From Bacteroidota bacterium (GTDB lineage: Bacteria; Bacteroidota; Bacteroidia; Flavobacteriales_D; Sanyastnellaceae): a stretch of 62,718 nt of DNA. A program made the position numbers and the translations under genes. The DNA is taken from contig JAQCFW010000013.1 in the NCBI GenBank assembly GCA_027619225.1, positions 1 to 62,718 on the forward strand, given 5' to 3'. A model generated the notes under the pieces. That model was not told where the DNA came from, did not search any database, and was given only the letters and a program-made list of their open reading frames with translations. Positions within the stretch are counted from its first letter, which is position 1. Every line of letters starts with the position of its first letter. Below, piece after piece: positions 1 to 7,899 of the stretch.

Positions 1-82
1 ATGCCGTTGCTCCTGCAACAATAATTACTGCTCCAATCATAATTTTTGAAAGCTCTTGAATCTCTTCATGTTGTATCGTCAT
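1..82 (-). CDS. N-terminus of small hypothetical protein, truncated by window edge
   Basis: An ATG at 82 on the minus strand opens a frame that stays open to the window edge (27 codons seen). It begins MTIQHEEIQELSKIMIGAVI and continues IVAGATA, so a polar N-terminus leads into a hydrophobic, possibly membrane-spanning segment. The start lies inside the end of the gene at 66-479 (17 nt overlap), which suggests translational coupling within the mobile element. The family is not recognised and the C-terminus is not visible. Confidence 0.5.
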   Translation of the reverse strand, partial: MTIQHEEIQELSKIMIGAVIIVAGATA

Positions 83-479
83 CTTGATTTTGAATGGCAT
101 AGTTTCCGAAACCGAACCAAGTACCCCCGAAGTCAGGCAACTTCACCACCCTTCTTACTCCTTCAGAATCAAAACCTCTTTGAAAGAGAAATTTAGTTTG
201 AACTTTAGTTGGATTTTCTTGATGAAGTCGTTCTAAGATCAGTTGGTTCTTTTTTAACTGGCTCATTTGTTTGGATACAACAAGTTGTCTTTCAAACTGT
301 TTGTCATTATTAACCCTGCTCTTGCAAACAGAAGAGCAGTACGCTCTGTTTTTTCTTCCTACAAAGCGAGTGTCACACTCTTCTCTTTTACAGAGGTGGT
401 AGAATGCGTTTTCCTCAGGGACGAAATCCCCGATGTTGTATTTCAAAATATACGCTTCGTTAAAACTATTCTCATTCAT
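66..479 (-). CDS. Small Cys-rich (FCS-like zinc finger) protein of the mobile element
   Basis: This 137-residue protein of no assigned function has a central motif (about residues 30-55) with C-x4-C, then AYCSSVCKSRVNN, which resembles small treble-clef or FCS-type zinc fingers found in Bacteroidota mobile-element proteins. The rest is basic and polar, with a Gly/Phe-rich C-terminus. It is transcribed away from the MerR-like gene at 552, from a promoter that matches the Bacteroidota consensus (487-517). A nucleic-acid-binding role is inference from the Cys pattern and the neighbours only. Its 3' end overlaps the next minus-strand ORF. Confidence 0.65.
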   Translation of the reverse strand: MNENSFNEAYILKYNIGDFVPEENAFYHLCKREECDTRFVGRKNRAYCSSVCKSRVNNDKQFERQLVVSKQMSQLKKNQLILERLHQENPTKVQTKFLFQRGFDSEGVRRVVKLPDFGGTWFGFGNYAIQNQDDDTT

Positions 480-486
480 AATGAAA

Positions 487-517
487 CAAAACTACTATAA
501 ACATTGTTATAAAACAA
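487..517 (-). promoter_or_regulatory. Promoter of the zinc-finger gene
   Basis: On the minus strand TTG (515-517), a 20-nt spacer and TAGTTTTG (487-494) match the Bacteroidota sigma consensus TTG-N17..23-TAnnTTTG. The -7 box ends 7 nt before the ATG at 479. Confidence 0.65.
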
Positions 518-534
518 AGAAAGATGTATGTTTG
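504..534 (+). promoter_or_regulatory. Promoter of the MerR-like gene
   Basis: TTG at 504-506, a 20-nt spacer and TATGTTTG at 527-534 match the consensus perfectly. The start codon is 17 nt downstream. The element overlaps the divergent promoter 487-517, so one bound regulator could control both genes. An imperfect palindrome with arms TATAA and TTATA sits in the overlap. Confidence 0.7.
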
Positions 535-551
535 TTAAAAATAACACATAA

Positions 552-1454
552 ATGAAGATATCAGCTGATCGGTTTCATAAACAATTTTTAGACAGTCCAG
601 AGTTGTTTGTACAGTTGTCAGAACGCCTGTTTTTAAAAACAGAAATAGATGTGGTTTATACTGACTTTGTGAACTGGGAGCGCAATAACCTATTGTATGT
701 TGATTCAGATGTAGAGAAGGGGAAATGGAAGAAACTGAATTGCTTTGAGTATGTGTGGGTGAAGTTGGTAGAACAGTTAAGATTTTATGGCTTTACCTAT
801 AAAGCGATACTCACGTTGAAAGAAGAGATGTTTCAAAACTTGAATGATAAAGGTTTAGTTGATTTCATGAAAAAAGACTCCGCTTATTTTATTGAAAAGA
901 CAGGCGGTCAATTAACGGAAGAAGACTTTGAGAAATTGACCTTGGAAGACATATACCTTCCATTGTTCTTTTGTCTTTTGTTAGATGTTATAGTGAACGG
1001 AGATAAAATGTCCATCCTTATTGCTCAAGAAAACCCCAGTGACCTGCATTTGCTTTCTTCTACATTGTTAAAAGACCTCGCTCACTTTGAGATAGAAGAT
1101 GGTTTGTCTGATATTTTATCTAAAACCCATGTAAGTATTTCATTGAGTGACATCATCGCGAAGTTCTTAGTGGAGGGAGAGGGAGCATTTCAGCAACGTA
1201 GAACAACGATATTGTCAGAAGAAGAGCACAATCTTTTAAAAGTCATTAGAAACAAGCCTCAATCCTTAAAGTCGATAAAGATTAAATATCAAAATCAAAA
1301 GGCAGACTTAATAGAAGTAAGCAGCTTAAAGAAAGTCGAGTTAGAAAGCAGACTGATGGACCACATTCAAAAAGGAGCATATTTAAACATAGAGATTGTA
1401 ACCGATAAAAGTGGAATAATACGGTTTGAGAATACCAAAAAGATAAAATTATGA
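552..1454 (+). CDS. MerR-like DNA-binding protein of the mobile element
   Basis: This 300-residue protein has an N-terminal region (about residues 30-95) with the layout of a MerR winged helix: W-E-R-x-x-L-L, then KGKWKKL, a W-V-K-L-V helix and QLRFYGFTYKAI, matching the family's L(R)xxGFxxxxI pattern. The remainder is alpha-helical and of unknown function. It overlaps the following small ORF by ATGA (1451-1454) and precedes the recombinase, so it is probably a regulator of the element or a recombination directionality factor; that role is inference. The start is supported by a consensus promoter 17 nt upstream. No effector-binding domain was recognised. Confidence 0.65.
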   Translation: MKISADRFHKQFLDSPELFVQLSERLFLKTEIDVVYTDFVNWERNNLLYVDSDVEKGKWKKLNCFEYVWVKLVEQLRFYGFTYKAILTLKEEMFQNLNDKGLVDFMKKDSAYFIEKTGGQLTEEDFEKLTLEDIYLPLFFCLLLDVIVNGDKMSILIAQENPSDLHLLSSTLLKDLAHFEIEDGLSDILSKTHVSISLSDIIAKFLVEGEGAFQQRRTTILSEEEHNLLKVIRNKPQSLKSIKIKYQNQKADLIEVSSLKKVELESRLMDHIQKGAYLNIEIVTDKSGIIRFENTKKIKL

Positions 1455-1677
1455 TACTGAATACCTCAGATCAAATGTTGAAGGGTACGCTTATCGGATT
1501 AGCCGAAAGCAAGACACAAAACGATAAGTTTTGGGATCAATTAATGAATACAGAAGAATTTTAAATAAAAACAGAAAAGAAAAATTAACAGACGAGCAAG
1601 TGAAGGAAGCCGTTAAGTTTATTCAAATGCTAGCAACCCAGTCAGTAAAATTGTATTTAAATCAGGAAAATGCCTAA
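1451..1677 (+). pseudogene. Small ORF upstream of the recombinase, split by a -1 frameshift
   Basis: An ORF starts at the ATGA overlap with the MerR-like gene and stops at 1562-1564 after 37 codons (ends MNTEEF). A second frame, open from 1528, continues from the same point as LNKNRKEKLTDEQVKEAVKF and ends in LYLNQENA at 1675-1677, 3 nt before the recombinase ATG. Adding one T to the TTTT run at 1559-1562 joins both into one 75-residue basic helical protein. The fit between the two halves suggests a real gene broken by one lost T, a sequencing error or frameshifting. Function unknown; probably a recombinase accessory protein. Confidence 0.6.
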
Positions 1678-1680
1678 AAG

Positions 1681-3225
1681 ATGAAAAGAGCAGTAATAAT
1701 GTGTCGCGTAAGTAGTGACGAACAGGCAAAAGGGTATAGTCTTGATGTGCAATTTGAAAGTCTGACACGTCACTGTGCCAGAGAGGGTGTAGAGATAATA
1801 AAGCACTATAAAGAAGACCATTCTGCAAAGAACTTCTCAAGACCTGAGTTTAAGAAATTCCTTGAGTATGCGAAAAGCAACAAAGGAAAGATTGACATGC
1901 TACTCATTACTTCTTGGGATAGGTTTTCTAGAAACCTAACCGACTCCTTAATAATGCTCAGAAAGTTAAAAGCAATGGGTATTGAAGTACATGCTACTGA
2001 ACAACCCATAGATATGAGCATACCGGAGAATAAGGCGATGCTTGCCATTTTCTTAGCTCTTCCTGAGATAGATAACGAGCGTAGATCTATAAAGATTAAA
2101 GGGGGCGTAAGAGGCGCCTTAAAAAGCGGAAGATGGTCCAGGGTCGCTCCTATTGGGTATAAGAATACCCGAGACTCAGAGAACAAGCCCATTATCATAC
2201 CTGGTGAGAAGGCTGAGAAGATAAAGAGGTTGTTTGAACTTATAAAAAAGGGGGAATCACAATCCGATGCAAGAGGAATTATGAGACGAGAGGGATTGAA
2301 AATAAGTAAAAGTAATATCTCTGTAATGCTTCGTAATCCCGTATATATAGGGAAAATTATAGTGCCTGAGCTTGATGATGAACCACTAGCTATCATTGAA
2401 GGTATACACGAAGGAATTATTGATGAAAGGCTCTTCTATGAGGTTCAGGATATAATCGAGGGGCGGTATAAAAAGCGTAATAGACCTTTATACAACAACA
2501 CGCGAGAAGAATTACCACTCAGAGGCGTACTACATTGTTCTAAGTGCGACAATAAAATGACTGGTAGCAGATCAAAGAGCGGAGGAGGAAATCATCACTT
2601 CTATTATCATTGTAACTACTGTAAAATGGAAAGAATGCCAGCAGGAAAGTTGAATGGATTAATGGAAGACATCATAGGTCATCTCACGTTTACTTCTCAA
2701 GCGAAAGAATTATATGAAGAGGTCGTAAAACATCTACTATCAGGAAGCAAAGCCGAAAATAAAAGGAAGAAAGTTAAGATTGAAAAAGCGCTTGTGCTAA
2801 CGAATGAGAGGATAGAGAAAATACAAGACTTGTTCGTAGATGGGGAAATTGATAACCAGAACTATAATGCTACAATGGAGAGGTACTCTCTAAAAAGGAA
2901 GGGATTAGATGAGGAACTCGGAACTTTGAACACTTCAGATAATGGGTATAGAAATTGGCTCAAAAAAGGAGTAAATGCTCTGAGTGGGTTGAAAACACAG
3001 TACGTTAAATCAAGTGTGAGTGCGAAACAGGAGTTAATACGTTCGATATTCCCTGAAAAGTTATCTTTTGACGGAGAAATTTGTCGAACGGAAAGAATCA
3101 ATGATGTGCTGAGGTTTATATTACAGATAGACAAAGACTTACCTGAAAATAAACGAGGGGATTTCTCTAATAAATTAGAGTTGTCCCGTTTAGTAGCCTC
3201 GCCAGGAATCGAACCTGGATTTTAG
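1681..3225 (+). CDS. Large serine recombinase (integrase)
   Basis: This 514-residue site-specific recombinase has a resolvase catalytic domain (about residues 1-150, CRVSSDEQ with Ser11 as likely nucleophile, SWDRFSRN near 80), a Recombinase domain (about 155-275, APIGYKN), a zinc ribbon (about 283-320, CSKC and CNYC pairs) and a C-terminal coiled coil (about 360-430). It cuts and religates att sites through a phosphoserine link to integrate or excise an element. The last residues, VASPGIEPGF, are encoded by the antisense of the tRNA-Arg(CCG) 3' half. The gene therefore abuts the insertion site, and its original C-terminus may have been altered on integration. Confidence 0.93.
   Translation: MKRAVIMCRVSSDEQAKGYSLDVQFESLTRHCAREGVEIIKHYKEDHSAKNFSRPEFKKFLEYAKSNKGKIDMLLITSWDRFSRNLTDSLIMLRKLKAMGIEVHATEQPIDMSIPENKAMLAIFLALPEIDNERRSIKIKGGVRGALKSGRWSRVAPIGYKNTRDSENKPIIIPGEKAEKIKRLFELIKKGESQSDARGIMRREGLKISKSNISVMLRNPVYIGKIIVPELDDEPLAIIEGIHEGIIDERLFYEVQDIIEGRYKKRNRPLYNNTREELPLRGVLHCSKCDNKMTGSRSKSGGGNHHFYYHCNYCKMERMPAGKLNGLMEDIIGHLTFTSQAKELYEEVVKHLLSGSKAENKRKKVKIEKALVLTNERIEKIQDLFVDGEIDNQNYNATMERYSLKRKGLDEELGTLNTSDNGYRNWLKKGVNALSGLKTQYVKSSVSAKQELIRSIFPEKLSFDGEICRTERINDVLRFILQIDKDLPENKRGDFSNKLELSRLVASPGIEPGF
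3194..3225. other. Probable attachment-site junction in the tRNA-Arg 3' half
   Basis: The recombinase reading frame enters the 3' half of tRNA-Arg(CCG) and stops within it, which places the element end at this tRNA. The rest of the element lies to the left, outside the window. The exact core cannot be set without the other att copy. Confidence 0.5.
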
Positions 3226-3265
3226 GTACCGGAAACCTATGCACTATCCATTGTACTACGAGGCC
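3194..3265 (-). tRNA. tRNA-Arg (anticodon CCG)
   Basis: The minus strand folds as a cloverleaf. The acceptor GGCCTCG pairs with CGAGGCT (G1-U72 wobble), followed by U8, D-arm GTAC/GTGC, anticodon stem TAGGT/ACCTA with loop TTCCGGT, and T-arm CCAGG-TTCGAAT-CCTGG. Discriminator A is present and CCA is not encoded. It reads CGG codons. The 3' half overlaps the recombinase gene, which makes it the integration target. Confidence 0.92.
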
Positions 3266-3288
3266 AAATAAAACTCAATACGAGTCTT

Positions 3289-3324
3289 AAAAAAAGGATT
3301 ACCTCGTTGGCGAGAGGTAAACCT
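3289..3324 (-). terminator. Terminator after tRNA-Ala
   Basis: The inverted repeat TTACCTC/GAGGTAA (3299-3305 and 3314-3320) is followed on the minus strand by a run of seven T. It lies between tRNA-Ala and tRNA-Arg, so the two tRNAs may be separate units. Confidence 0.6.
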
Positions 3325-3409
3325 TGTAAACTAAGTACAAAAAAACTGAAGGGAGCTTCGTTAGTGACCAAAAGAGATTCTGCCACAATTTTGTTGTGCT
3401 TTATTTTTG

Positions 3410-3483
3410 TGGAGATACGGGGATTCGAACCCCGGACCCCTTGCATGCCATGCAAGTGCGCTAGCCAGCTGCGCCATACCCCC
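3410..3483 (-). tRNA. tRNA-Ala (anticodon GGC)
   Basis: Cloverleaf on the minus strand: acceptor GGGGGTA with TATCTCC, anticodon arm CTTGC-ATGGCAT-GCAAG giving anticodon GGC, and T-arm CGGGG-TTCGAAT-CCCCG. Discriminator is A and no CCA is encoded. It reads GCC codons. Confidence 0.93.
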
Positions 3484-3917
3484 AATCATCCCAACAAGTG
3501 TAGTGCAAGCCTTGAGTACTAAAGTCAGAAATTTGAGCAATGGTAATCAAGCCTATGCATACTAAAATATAAAAGTAAAAGGATGTTAATAATATAATGA
3601 ACTGATGCAAATATGGGGTATATTAATCAATAAGGGCAGATAATTTCAAGGACTCTTCTTTATTTATCTAACATTAAAAGGCGAAACTTATATCCAGATT
3701 AGATTCTTATCAGTGTGTGCCCATCTTGAGTAAACGGTTTGCTCTTTAAAAAGTTATTATAACTGATACACATGACCCCAATTCAATGAATTAATAATCT
3801 ATAAGTTAACTGTGACTAATAGCAAATATGCATCTTTTTATAAGATTGATTGATTTTTTCTATTGGATAGACATAAAATACAATATATTTGCACTTTATA
3901 AATAAAATATTTTTAAT
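3484..3917. other. 434-bp gene-free region before the cold-shock gene
   Basis: The stretch is AT-rich and no convincing ORF or RNA fold was seen. It should contain the tRNA-Ala promoter, for which no good consensus was found, and the cold-shock promoter (-7 box at 3894-3901). It is unusually long for this compact genome, so regulatory RNA is possible but not shown. Confidence 0.5.
3894..3901 (+). promoter_or_regulatory. -7 box of the cold-shock gene
   Basis: TATATTTG matches TAnnTTTG perfectly and ends 16 nt before the ATG. No TTG sits at the expected spacing upstream. The short leader lacks the long 5' UTR known from E. coli cspA. Confidence 0.55.
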
Positions 3918-4109
3918 ATGAGTAACGGAACAGTTAAATTCTTCAATGATTCTAAGGGATTTGGATTCATTACACCAGAAGAAGGTGGAAAAGATGTCTT
4001 TGTACATGCAAATGGCATTCTTGATGAAATTCACGAAGGAGACAATGTAAGCTATGATGTAGAAGAAGGTCCTAAAGGACTTAACGCAGTAAATGTCAAA
4101 GTAGTTTAA
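3918..4109 (+). CDS. Cold-shock domain protein (CspA family)
   Basis: This 63-residue single cold-shock domain covers the whole protein. It carries RNP1-like KGFGFITPE (about residues 13-21) and RNP2-like DVFVHANGI (26-34), and starts with GTVKFF as in the family. Such proteins bind single-stranded RNA and DNA and melt RNA structure in the cytoplasm. The length is close to the usual 65-70 residues. The gene is monocistronic, between a long upstream region and a strong hairpin. Whether it is cold-induced cannot be read from the sequence. Confidence 0.95.
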   Translation: MSNGTVKFFNDSKGFGFITPEEGGKDVFVHANGILDEIHEGDNVSYDVEEGPKGLNAVNVKVV

Positions 4110-4220
4110 TTTAATTTAAAGCTTTAACATATCGTTAACCTACTGAGAAGCATTTATATGCGAGCCTGTTAGACACGATAAATAGCTTCTATACAGTGTT
4201 CGATACACTTGTATAATCTT

Positions 4221-4258
4221 AATCCTCATGATACTACAGCTGTAGTACCATGAGGATT
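4221..4258. terminator. Bidirectional terminator between convergent genes
   Basis: Two 19-nt arms, AATCCTCATGATACTACAG and CTGTAGTACCATGAGGATT, form a nearly perfect palindrome with one mismatch. It lies between the cold-shock gene (+) and the T9SS gene (-), with T-rich sequence on the right. Confidence 0.75.
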
Positions 4259-4277
4259 ATCTCTTTTACATCAATTC

Positions 4278-5762
4278 TTAATCTACGATCATCACTGGGA
4301 TCATCGAACTCTCCATTGAAAGACCGTAGGTAACAGAGATAAAATACTGGCCCGGTGAAAGATTGTCTGCGGAAATCGAAACGCCATTGCCCACAAAGCA
4401 AAGATCACCCTGAGCGTTGAACACTTGGTAAGAACAATGATCTGACGACGACACACCAGCGATTTGAATCACGGAAGAGGATAGAGCTGGGTTGGGATAA
4501 ATTGTGGGTGATACCCTTTCTGAAGATAACATTCCAGAGGTGTTTTGAAATAAGGGATCGTTTTTAATTCCTAAGCCAGGGTTAATAGAGTTTACGTTAG
4601 GAATTACGTTGAGGGAATCAAGGCGATAAAGGCAGATGCTTTGGGCTCCGTTGAGGAATCCTTTTGTAGAACCTAAAACCCAAATACGCCCCCCATCATC
4701 TATCTTCATATCAGATGGCTTTTCATCGAAGTTAGTTCCCAATATTCCCGATTCAATATACCCTCCGAAAGGACCTAACCATGTGATTACCATGTCCGTT
4801 CCAGTGTCTGTACCGAAGTCAATGTGCGCCAACTTAAGAAGCTGATCGCCATACCAATCTAGCCTGCATCCATCGACGAATATATTCCCAGATGTATTAA
4901 TTGGCATGCCTGGTGTACCGTTTTCAGAAGTAAGACTTATTACTCCATGACCTAAAGGAAGAGGGGGCCTTTCAAAAGAATAAAGTAGCATTAAACCCTC
5001 CTCGCTCACAGCTAGATCCCTGGCAAAATTATCTCCGAAATTCTCTGTATCAGGTTGGATTCGAGCCCAAAGTGGCTCACCATCAGCCCCCCAAGCCCAA
5101 ATAGTAGATTGCTTAACACCATCTATTTCAGTAGTACCAGTGACGTATAAAGTGTCGCCGTAAACATGGGCAGACTCAACAGTTTCAGTTCTAACTGGAT
5201 GTCCCCAAGTGGTGTATGAAAAGTCTGAAAGACCAGCAATTGGATCTGTGATGCCTAAAAGGAACCCATCGCCTTCACTCTCTCCCACCGCCCATCTTGA
5301 ACCACGCCAATTAATTGCACTCACGGGCAGTTGATTGTCGGAATGGATGAATTCCTGAGAAGAAATGATTTGGCCTTCATTGCCTAAATTTTCTAAGGTG
5401 TAAAGAACAAGGTTGTACGTGCCATTGCTCCCTAAACGCTGAGACAGTATGTTAATCTCATCTGAGCTACTCCCGCCAATGTCCCAAGCATCCACCACCT
5501 GCTCTACAGGGGTGCCATATGGGGTGAGTAAACTCCAGGCGAATTGGAAATCTTCGTCATAGAATATCACATAGCCCCTCACATTTCCTGTACCGTCACT
5601 TGAAGTAGAACCTAAGACGTAGGTCCCATTGTCGACAGGTAAAACGGCATTTCCTTGATCTACTCCAGGACCACCCACTATCCTGAGCTGAATCTCGCTT
5701 TGAGCGAAAATAGAACTCATAAAAGAGAGTGCGAAAGCTGTGAAAAAAATAGCTGTTTTCAT
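4278..5762 (-). CDS. Secreted protein with T9SS type A sorting domain
   Basis: This 494-residue protein has a Sec signal peptide (MKTAIFFTAFALSFMSSIFA, cleavage near residue 20). A central part rich in Gly, Asp and Trp with repeated W/GGSSSD-like blades (about 25-390) suggests a beta-propeller of the SBBP/kelch type. The C-terminal domain (about 415-494, YPNPALSSS, then LSPGQYFISV) is the T9SS type A sorting signal. It should be exported through the outer membrane and perhaps anchored at the surface. No enzyme motif was recognised. Its start overlaps the kdsA stop by 4 nt, although co-function with kdsA is unlikely. Confidence 0.85.
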   Translation of the reverse strand: MKTAIFFTAFALSFMSSIFAQSEIQLRIVGGPGVDQGNAVLPVDNGTYVLGSTSSDGTGNVRGYVIFYDEDFQFAWSLLTPYGTPVEQVVDAWDIGGSSSDEINILSQRLGSNGTYNLVLYTLENLGNEGQIISSQEFIHSDNQLPVSAINWRGSRWAVGESEGDGFLLGITDPIAGLSDFSYTTWGHPVRTETVESAHVYGDTLYVTGTTEIDGVKQSTIWAWGADGEPLWARIQPDTENFGDNFARDLAVSEEGLMLLYSFERPPLPLGHGVISLTSENGTPGMPINTSGNIFVDGCRLDWYGDQLLKLAHIDFGTDTGTDMVITWLGPFGGYIESGILGTNFDEKPSDMKIDDGGRIWVLGSTKGFLNGAQSICLYRLDSLNVIPNVNSINPGLGIKNDPLFQNTSGMLSSERVSPTIYPNPALSSSVIQIAGVSSSDHCSYQVFNAQGDLCFVGNGVSISADNLSPGQYFISVTYGLSMESSMIPVMIVD

Positions 5763-6604
5763 GAGCGCACTACTTCGTGTATTTTAGAAAGCGTTTTTAG
5801 TAAACTGGCAAAATGATCAAGGGGTAGCATATTTGCACCATCAGACAAAGCTTCAGAAGGTCTGGGATGGGTTTCAATAAATACCGCATCGGCTCCAGCA
5901 GCTACGGCAGCTCGGCCTAAGCTCTCAATGAAATGAGGGGTTCCACCGGTAACTCCAGAGATTTGGTTGGGTCGTTGTAGGCTGTGGGTGAGATCCATCA
6001 CCGTTGGTGCGAATGAACGCATAACAGGGATTCCTCGCATATCCACAACCAAGTCCTCATACCCAAATGTTGTTCCTCTTTCAGTAACCCAAACATCATC
6101 ATTTCCAGCATCCCTCACTTTCTGCACCGCGTGGATCATCGATTCAGCCGATAAGAATTGGCCTTTTTTAATGTTCACAGTACAGCCAGTTTTTGCGGCA
6201 GCTACAAGAAGATCTGTCTGCCTGCACAAGAAAGCAGGGATTTGCAATACGTCAACAAATTCAGCAGCCAGAGCAGCCTCTGCAGCAGTATGAATATCCG
6301 TAATTACCTTAACTCCATACTTCTCTCTCACCTTAGCAAGTAAAGCAAGAGCCTCAGCATCTCCTATACCCGTAAAGCTATCCAACCTTGACCTGTTCGC
6401 TTTTCTGTAAGACGCCTTAAAGATGATGGGCAAACCCAACTCCCGACATGTCCCGATCACCCTATCGGCCACTTCGAAAAGCTCTTTCTCACCCTCCACG
6501 ACACACGGCCCAGCAATCACAAGAAGTTTACCCTTGGATACATCTGTAAAAGCTTGCTTCTGCAAGGCAGTTTGCTTATTTGAGAATGTCTGTAAATCCA
6601 TCAT
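5759..6604 (-). CDS. kdsA: 3-deoxy-8-phosphooctulonate (KDO-8-P) synthase
   Basis: At 281 residues this is the family's normal length. It condenses phosphoenolpyruvate with arabinose-5-phosphate to KDO-8-phosphate for lipopolysaccharide inner core synthesis in the cytoplasm. Visible signatures are AGPCVVEGE (about 31-39), KASYRKANRSRL with the substrate-binding KANRSS-like loop (64-75), ITDIHTAAEA (about 101-110) and the IETHPRPSEALSDG stretch near 245. It abuts the DUF5723 gene by 0-1 nt and overlaps the T9SS gene, so all are probably one minus-strand transcript. Confidence 0.96.
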   Translation of the reverse strand: MMDLQTFSNKQTALQKQAFTDVSKGKLLVIAGPCVVEGEKELFEVADRVIGTCRELGLPIIFKASYRKANRSRLDSFTGIGDAEALALLAKVREKYGVKVITDIHTAAEAALAAEFVDVLQIPAFLCRQTDLLVAAAKTGCTVNIKKGQFLSAESMIHAVQKVRDAGNDDVWVTERGTTFGYEDLVVDMRGIPVMRSFAPTVMDLTHSLQRPNQISGVTGGTPHFIESLGRAAVAAGADAVFIETHPRPSEALSDGANMLPLDHFASLLKTLSKIHEVVRS

Positions 6605-7897
6605 TTATCGTTTGCTAGCTATCCGTTCTAACTTGAATGTTACCCCCCTCCCATACGAGTTGTTCGAAATCTGTTTGTTAAAGAACAATCCCAATGGAGA
6701 TTCAATTTGAACTACAAATATCCTCCTGTTGCTATATCTCCATTTGGCCCAAACTGCAGACCTCAAACCTCCCCATCCTCCATAACGCCCCTCAACACCT
6801 AGCGCAATCTTATCCGAAGGAATCCATCCTATACCAGCTGAATAAAGCAACTCAGGCATCCACCCTCCACTTTTTACAGACAGCTCAAACATAAATTTCT
6901 CCGATGGTTCGTAAATAAATTCTGCAGACAATCTTGAGGGGAGAAGGGTCATCCGTTGGACAGAATTCCCTGTAAGTAAAAGTGAATCCACTGCTAAGTC
7001 TCCATTAGAAATAGATTCTATAGTAAGACTGTCACCATACAGAGGCAAACCAGTAGTCGAAAAACCTTCTTGAAACCAAGCCACACTAGATCCTTCACTC
7101 TCAAATAACAGGCCTAAATCCTTGAAGTTAATCTCAAACCGAATAGGCAAAGTCTCTGAAGCCAAAGGCAACCTCCCAGAAATCCCAATTCCATACGAAG
7201 GAAGAAGCCCCATCGAAAGATCACCACTTTCAGTTGAATCTACACGTGCATGAAGTCTACCCTCTGTTTGCAAATACGAAGCAAGAGAATCCGCATCCTC
7301 AGACACCCAAAAATAACCATAAGGGATACCCCACTCAGCACCCCCAAGCCTTTGAATAACTGACAATTCAAGTCTCTGTTGAGTCTTCGAATTCTCCAGT
7401 CCCAACCCAAATCTATTAAACACTCCTGCCCTCATTCCTGTTCCGCTAAATACATCCACCCTTCCGGTGTGTCCTCCATTCCCATACCACAAAAGCTCGA
7501 ACATGTCGGACGTCCATCTTACATCATAAATGGTCTCAGAACCCAGAGACCCGCAAAGCGCTATGTCACTACCTTTAAAAGGCTTTGCAGTCCAAACTTT
7601 TTCCCACCCCACACTTCCCCCCACATACCCCAATCCACCCTTGTGGGCTTCTAAGATTGGATCCAATATATCATGGCCTATAAATCCGCCATTCCTTAAA
7701 TTGTTAGCAAACCCAGTCGAAATAACATTTCCGGTTTGGGTAGCCCAAAAGCTCATCGATGCACCTCCATTTTCACTTTTAACGGCAATGCTATCTGGCT
7801 TAGCCGGCTTAGGCACCACAGTTAAAACATTTGCGCTCGAAGCTAGAGAGCATAAAGCAAGGAAAGTTGTAGAAAAAATCAATCTATAATCCATCAT
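6605..7897 (-). CDS. Outer-membrane beta-barrel protein, DUF5723-like
   Basis: This 430-residue protein has a signal peptide ending near residue 22 (CSLASSANV). Alternating hydrophobic beta-strands run throughout, with the C-terminus RGVTFKLERI as the last barrel strand. The pattern resembles DUF5723 barrels of Bacteroidota; that assignment is from memory of the family. It sits directly upstream of kdsA and 2 nt downstream of the large lipoprotein gene, and the lipoprotein and barrel could be partners in the outer membrane. The function is unknown. Confidence 0.7.
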   Translation of the reverse strand: MMDYRLIFSTTFLALCSLASSANVLTVVPKPAKPDSIAVKSENGGASMSFWATQTGNVISTGFANNLRNGGFIGHDILDPILEAHKGGLGYVGGSVGWEKVWTAKPFKGSDIALCGSLGSETIYDVRWTSDMFELLWYGNGGHTGRVDVFSGTGMRAGVFNRFGLGLENSKTQQRLELSVIQRLGGAEWGIPYGYFWVSEDADSLASYLQTEGRLHARVDSTESGDLSMGLLPSYGIGISGRLPLASETLPIRFEINFKDLGLLFESEGSSVAWFQEGFSTTGLPLYGDSLTIESISNGDLAVDSLLLTGNSVQRMTLLPSRLSAEFIYEPSEKFMFELSVKSGGWMPELLYSAGIGWIPSDKIALGVEGRYGGWGGLRSAVWAKWRYSNRRIFVVQIESPLGLFFNKQISNNSYGRGVTFKLERIASKR

Positions 7898-7899
7898 GA

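Noticed and set aside
267-500. 77-residue ORF on the plus strand at the zinc-finger gene
   Set aside because: It is antisense to the promoter-supported minus-strand gene and has no family features.
3237-3522. ORFs over the tRNA-Arg and tRNA-Ala pair on both strands
   Set aside because: They read through tRNA genes and give tRNA-typical false peptides such as GIEPG or GVWRSWLAHL-like text. No gene is supported.
4221-4258. Palindrome as an insertion-sequence end
   Set aside because: A short, nearly perfect palindrome between convergent genes is better explained as a bidirectional terminator. There is no transposase or target duplication.
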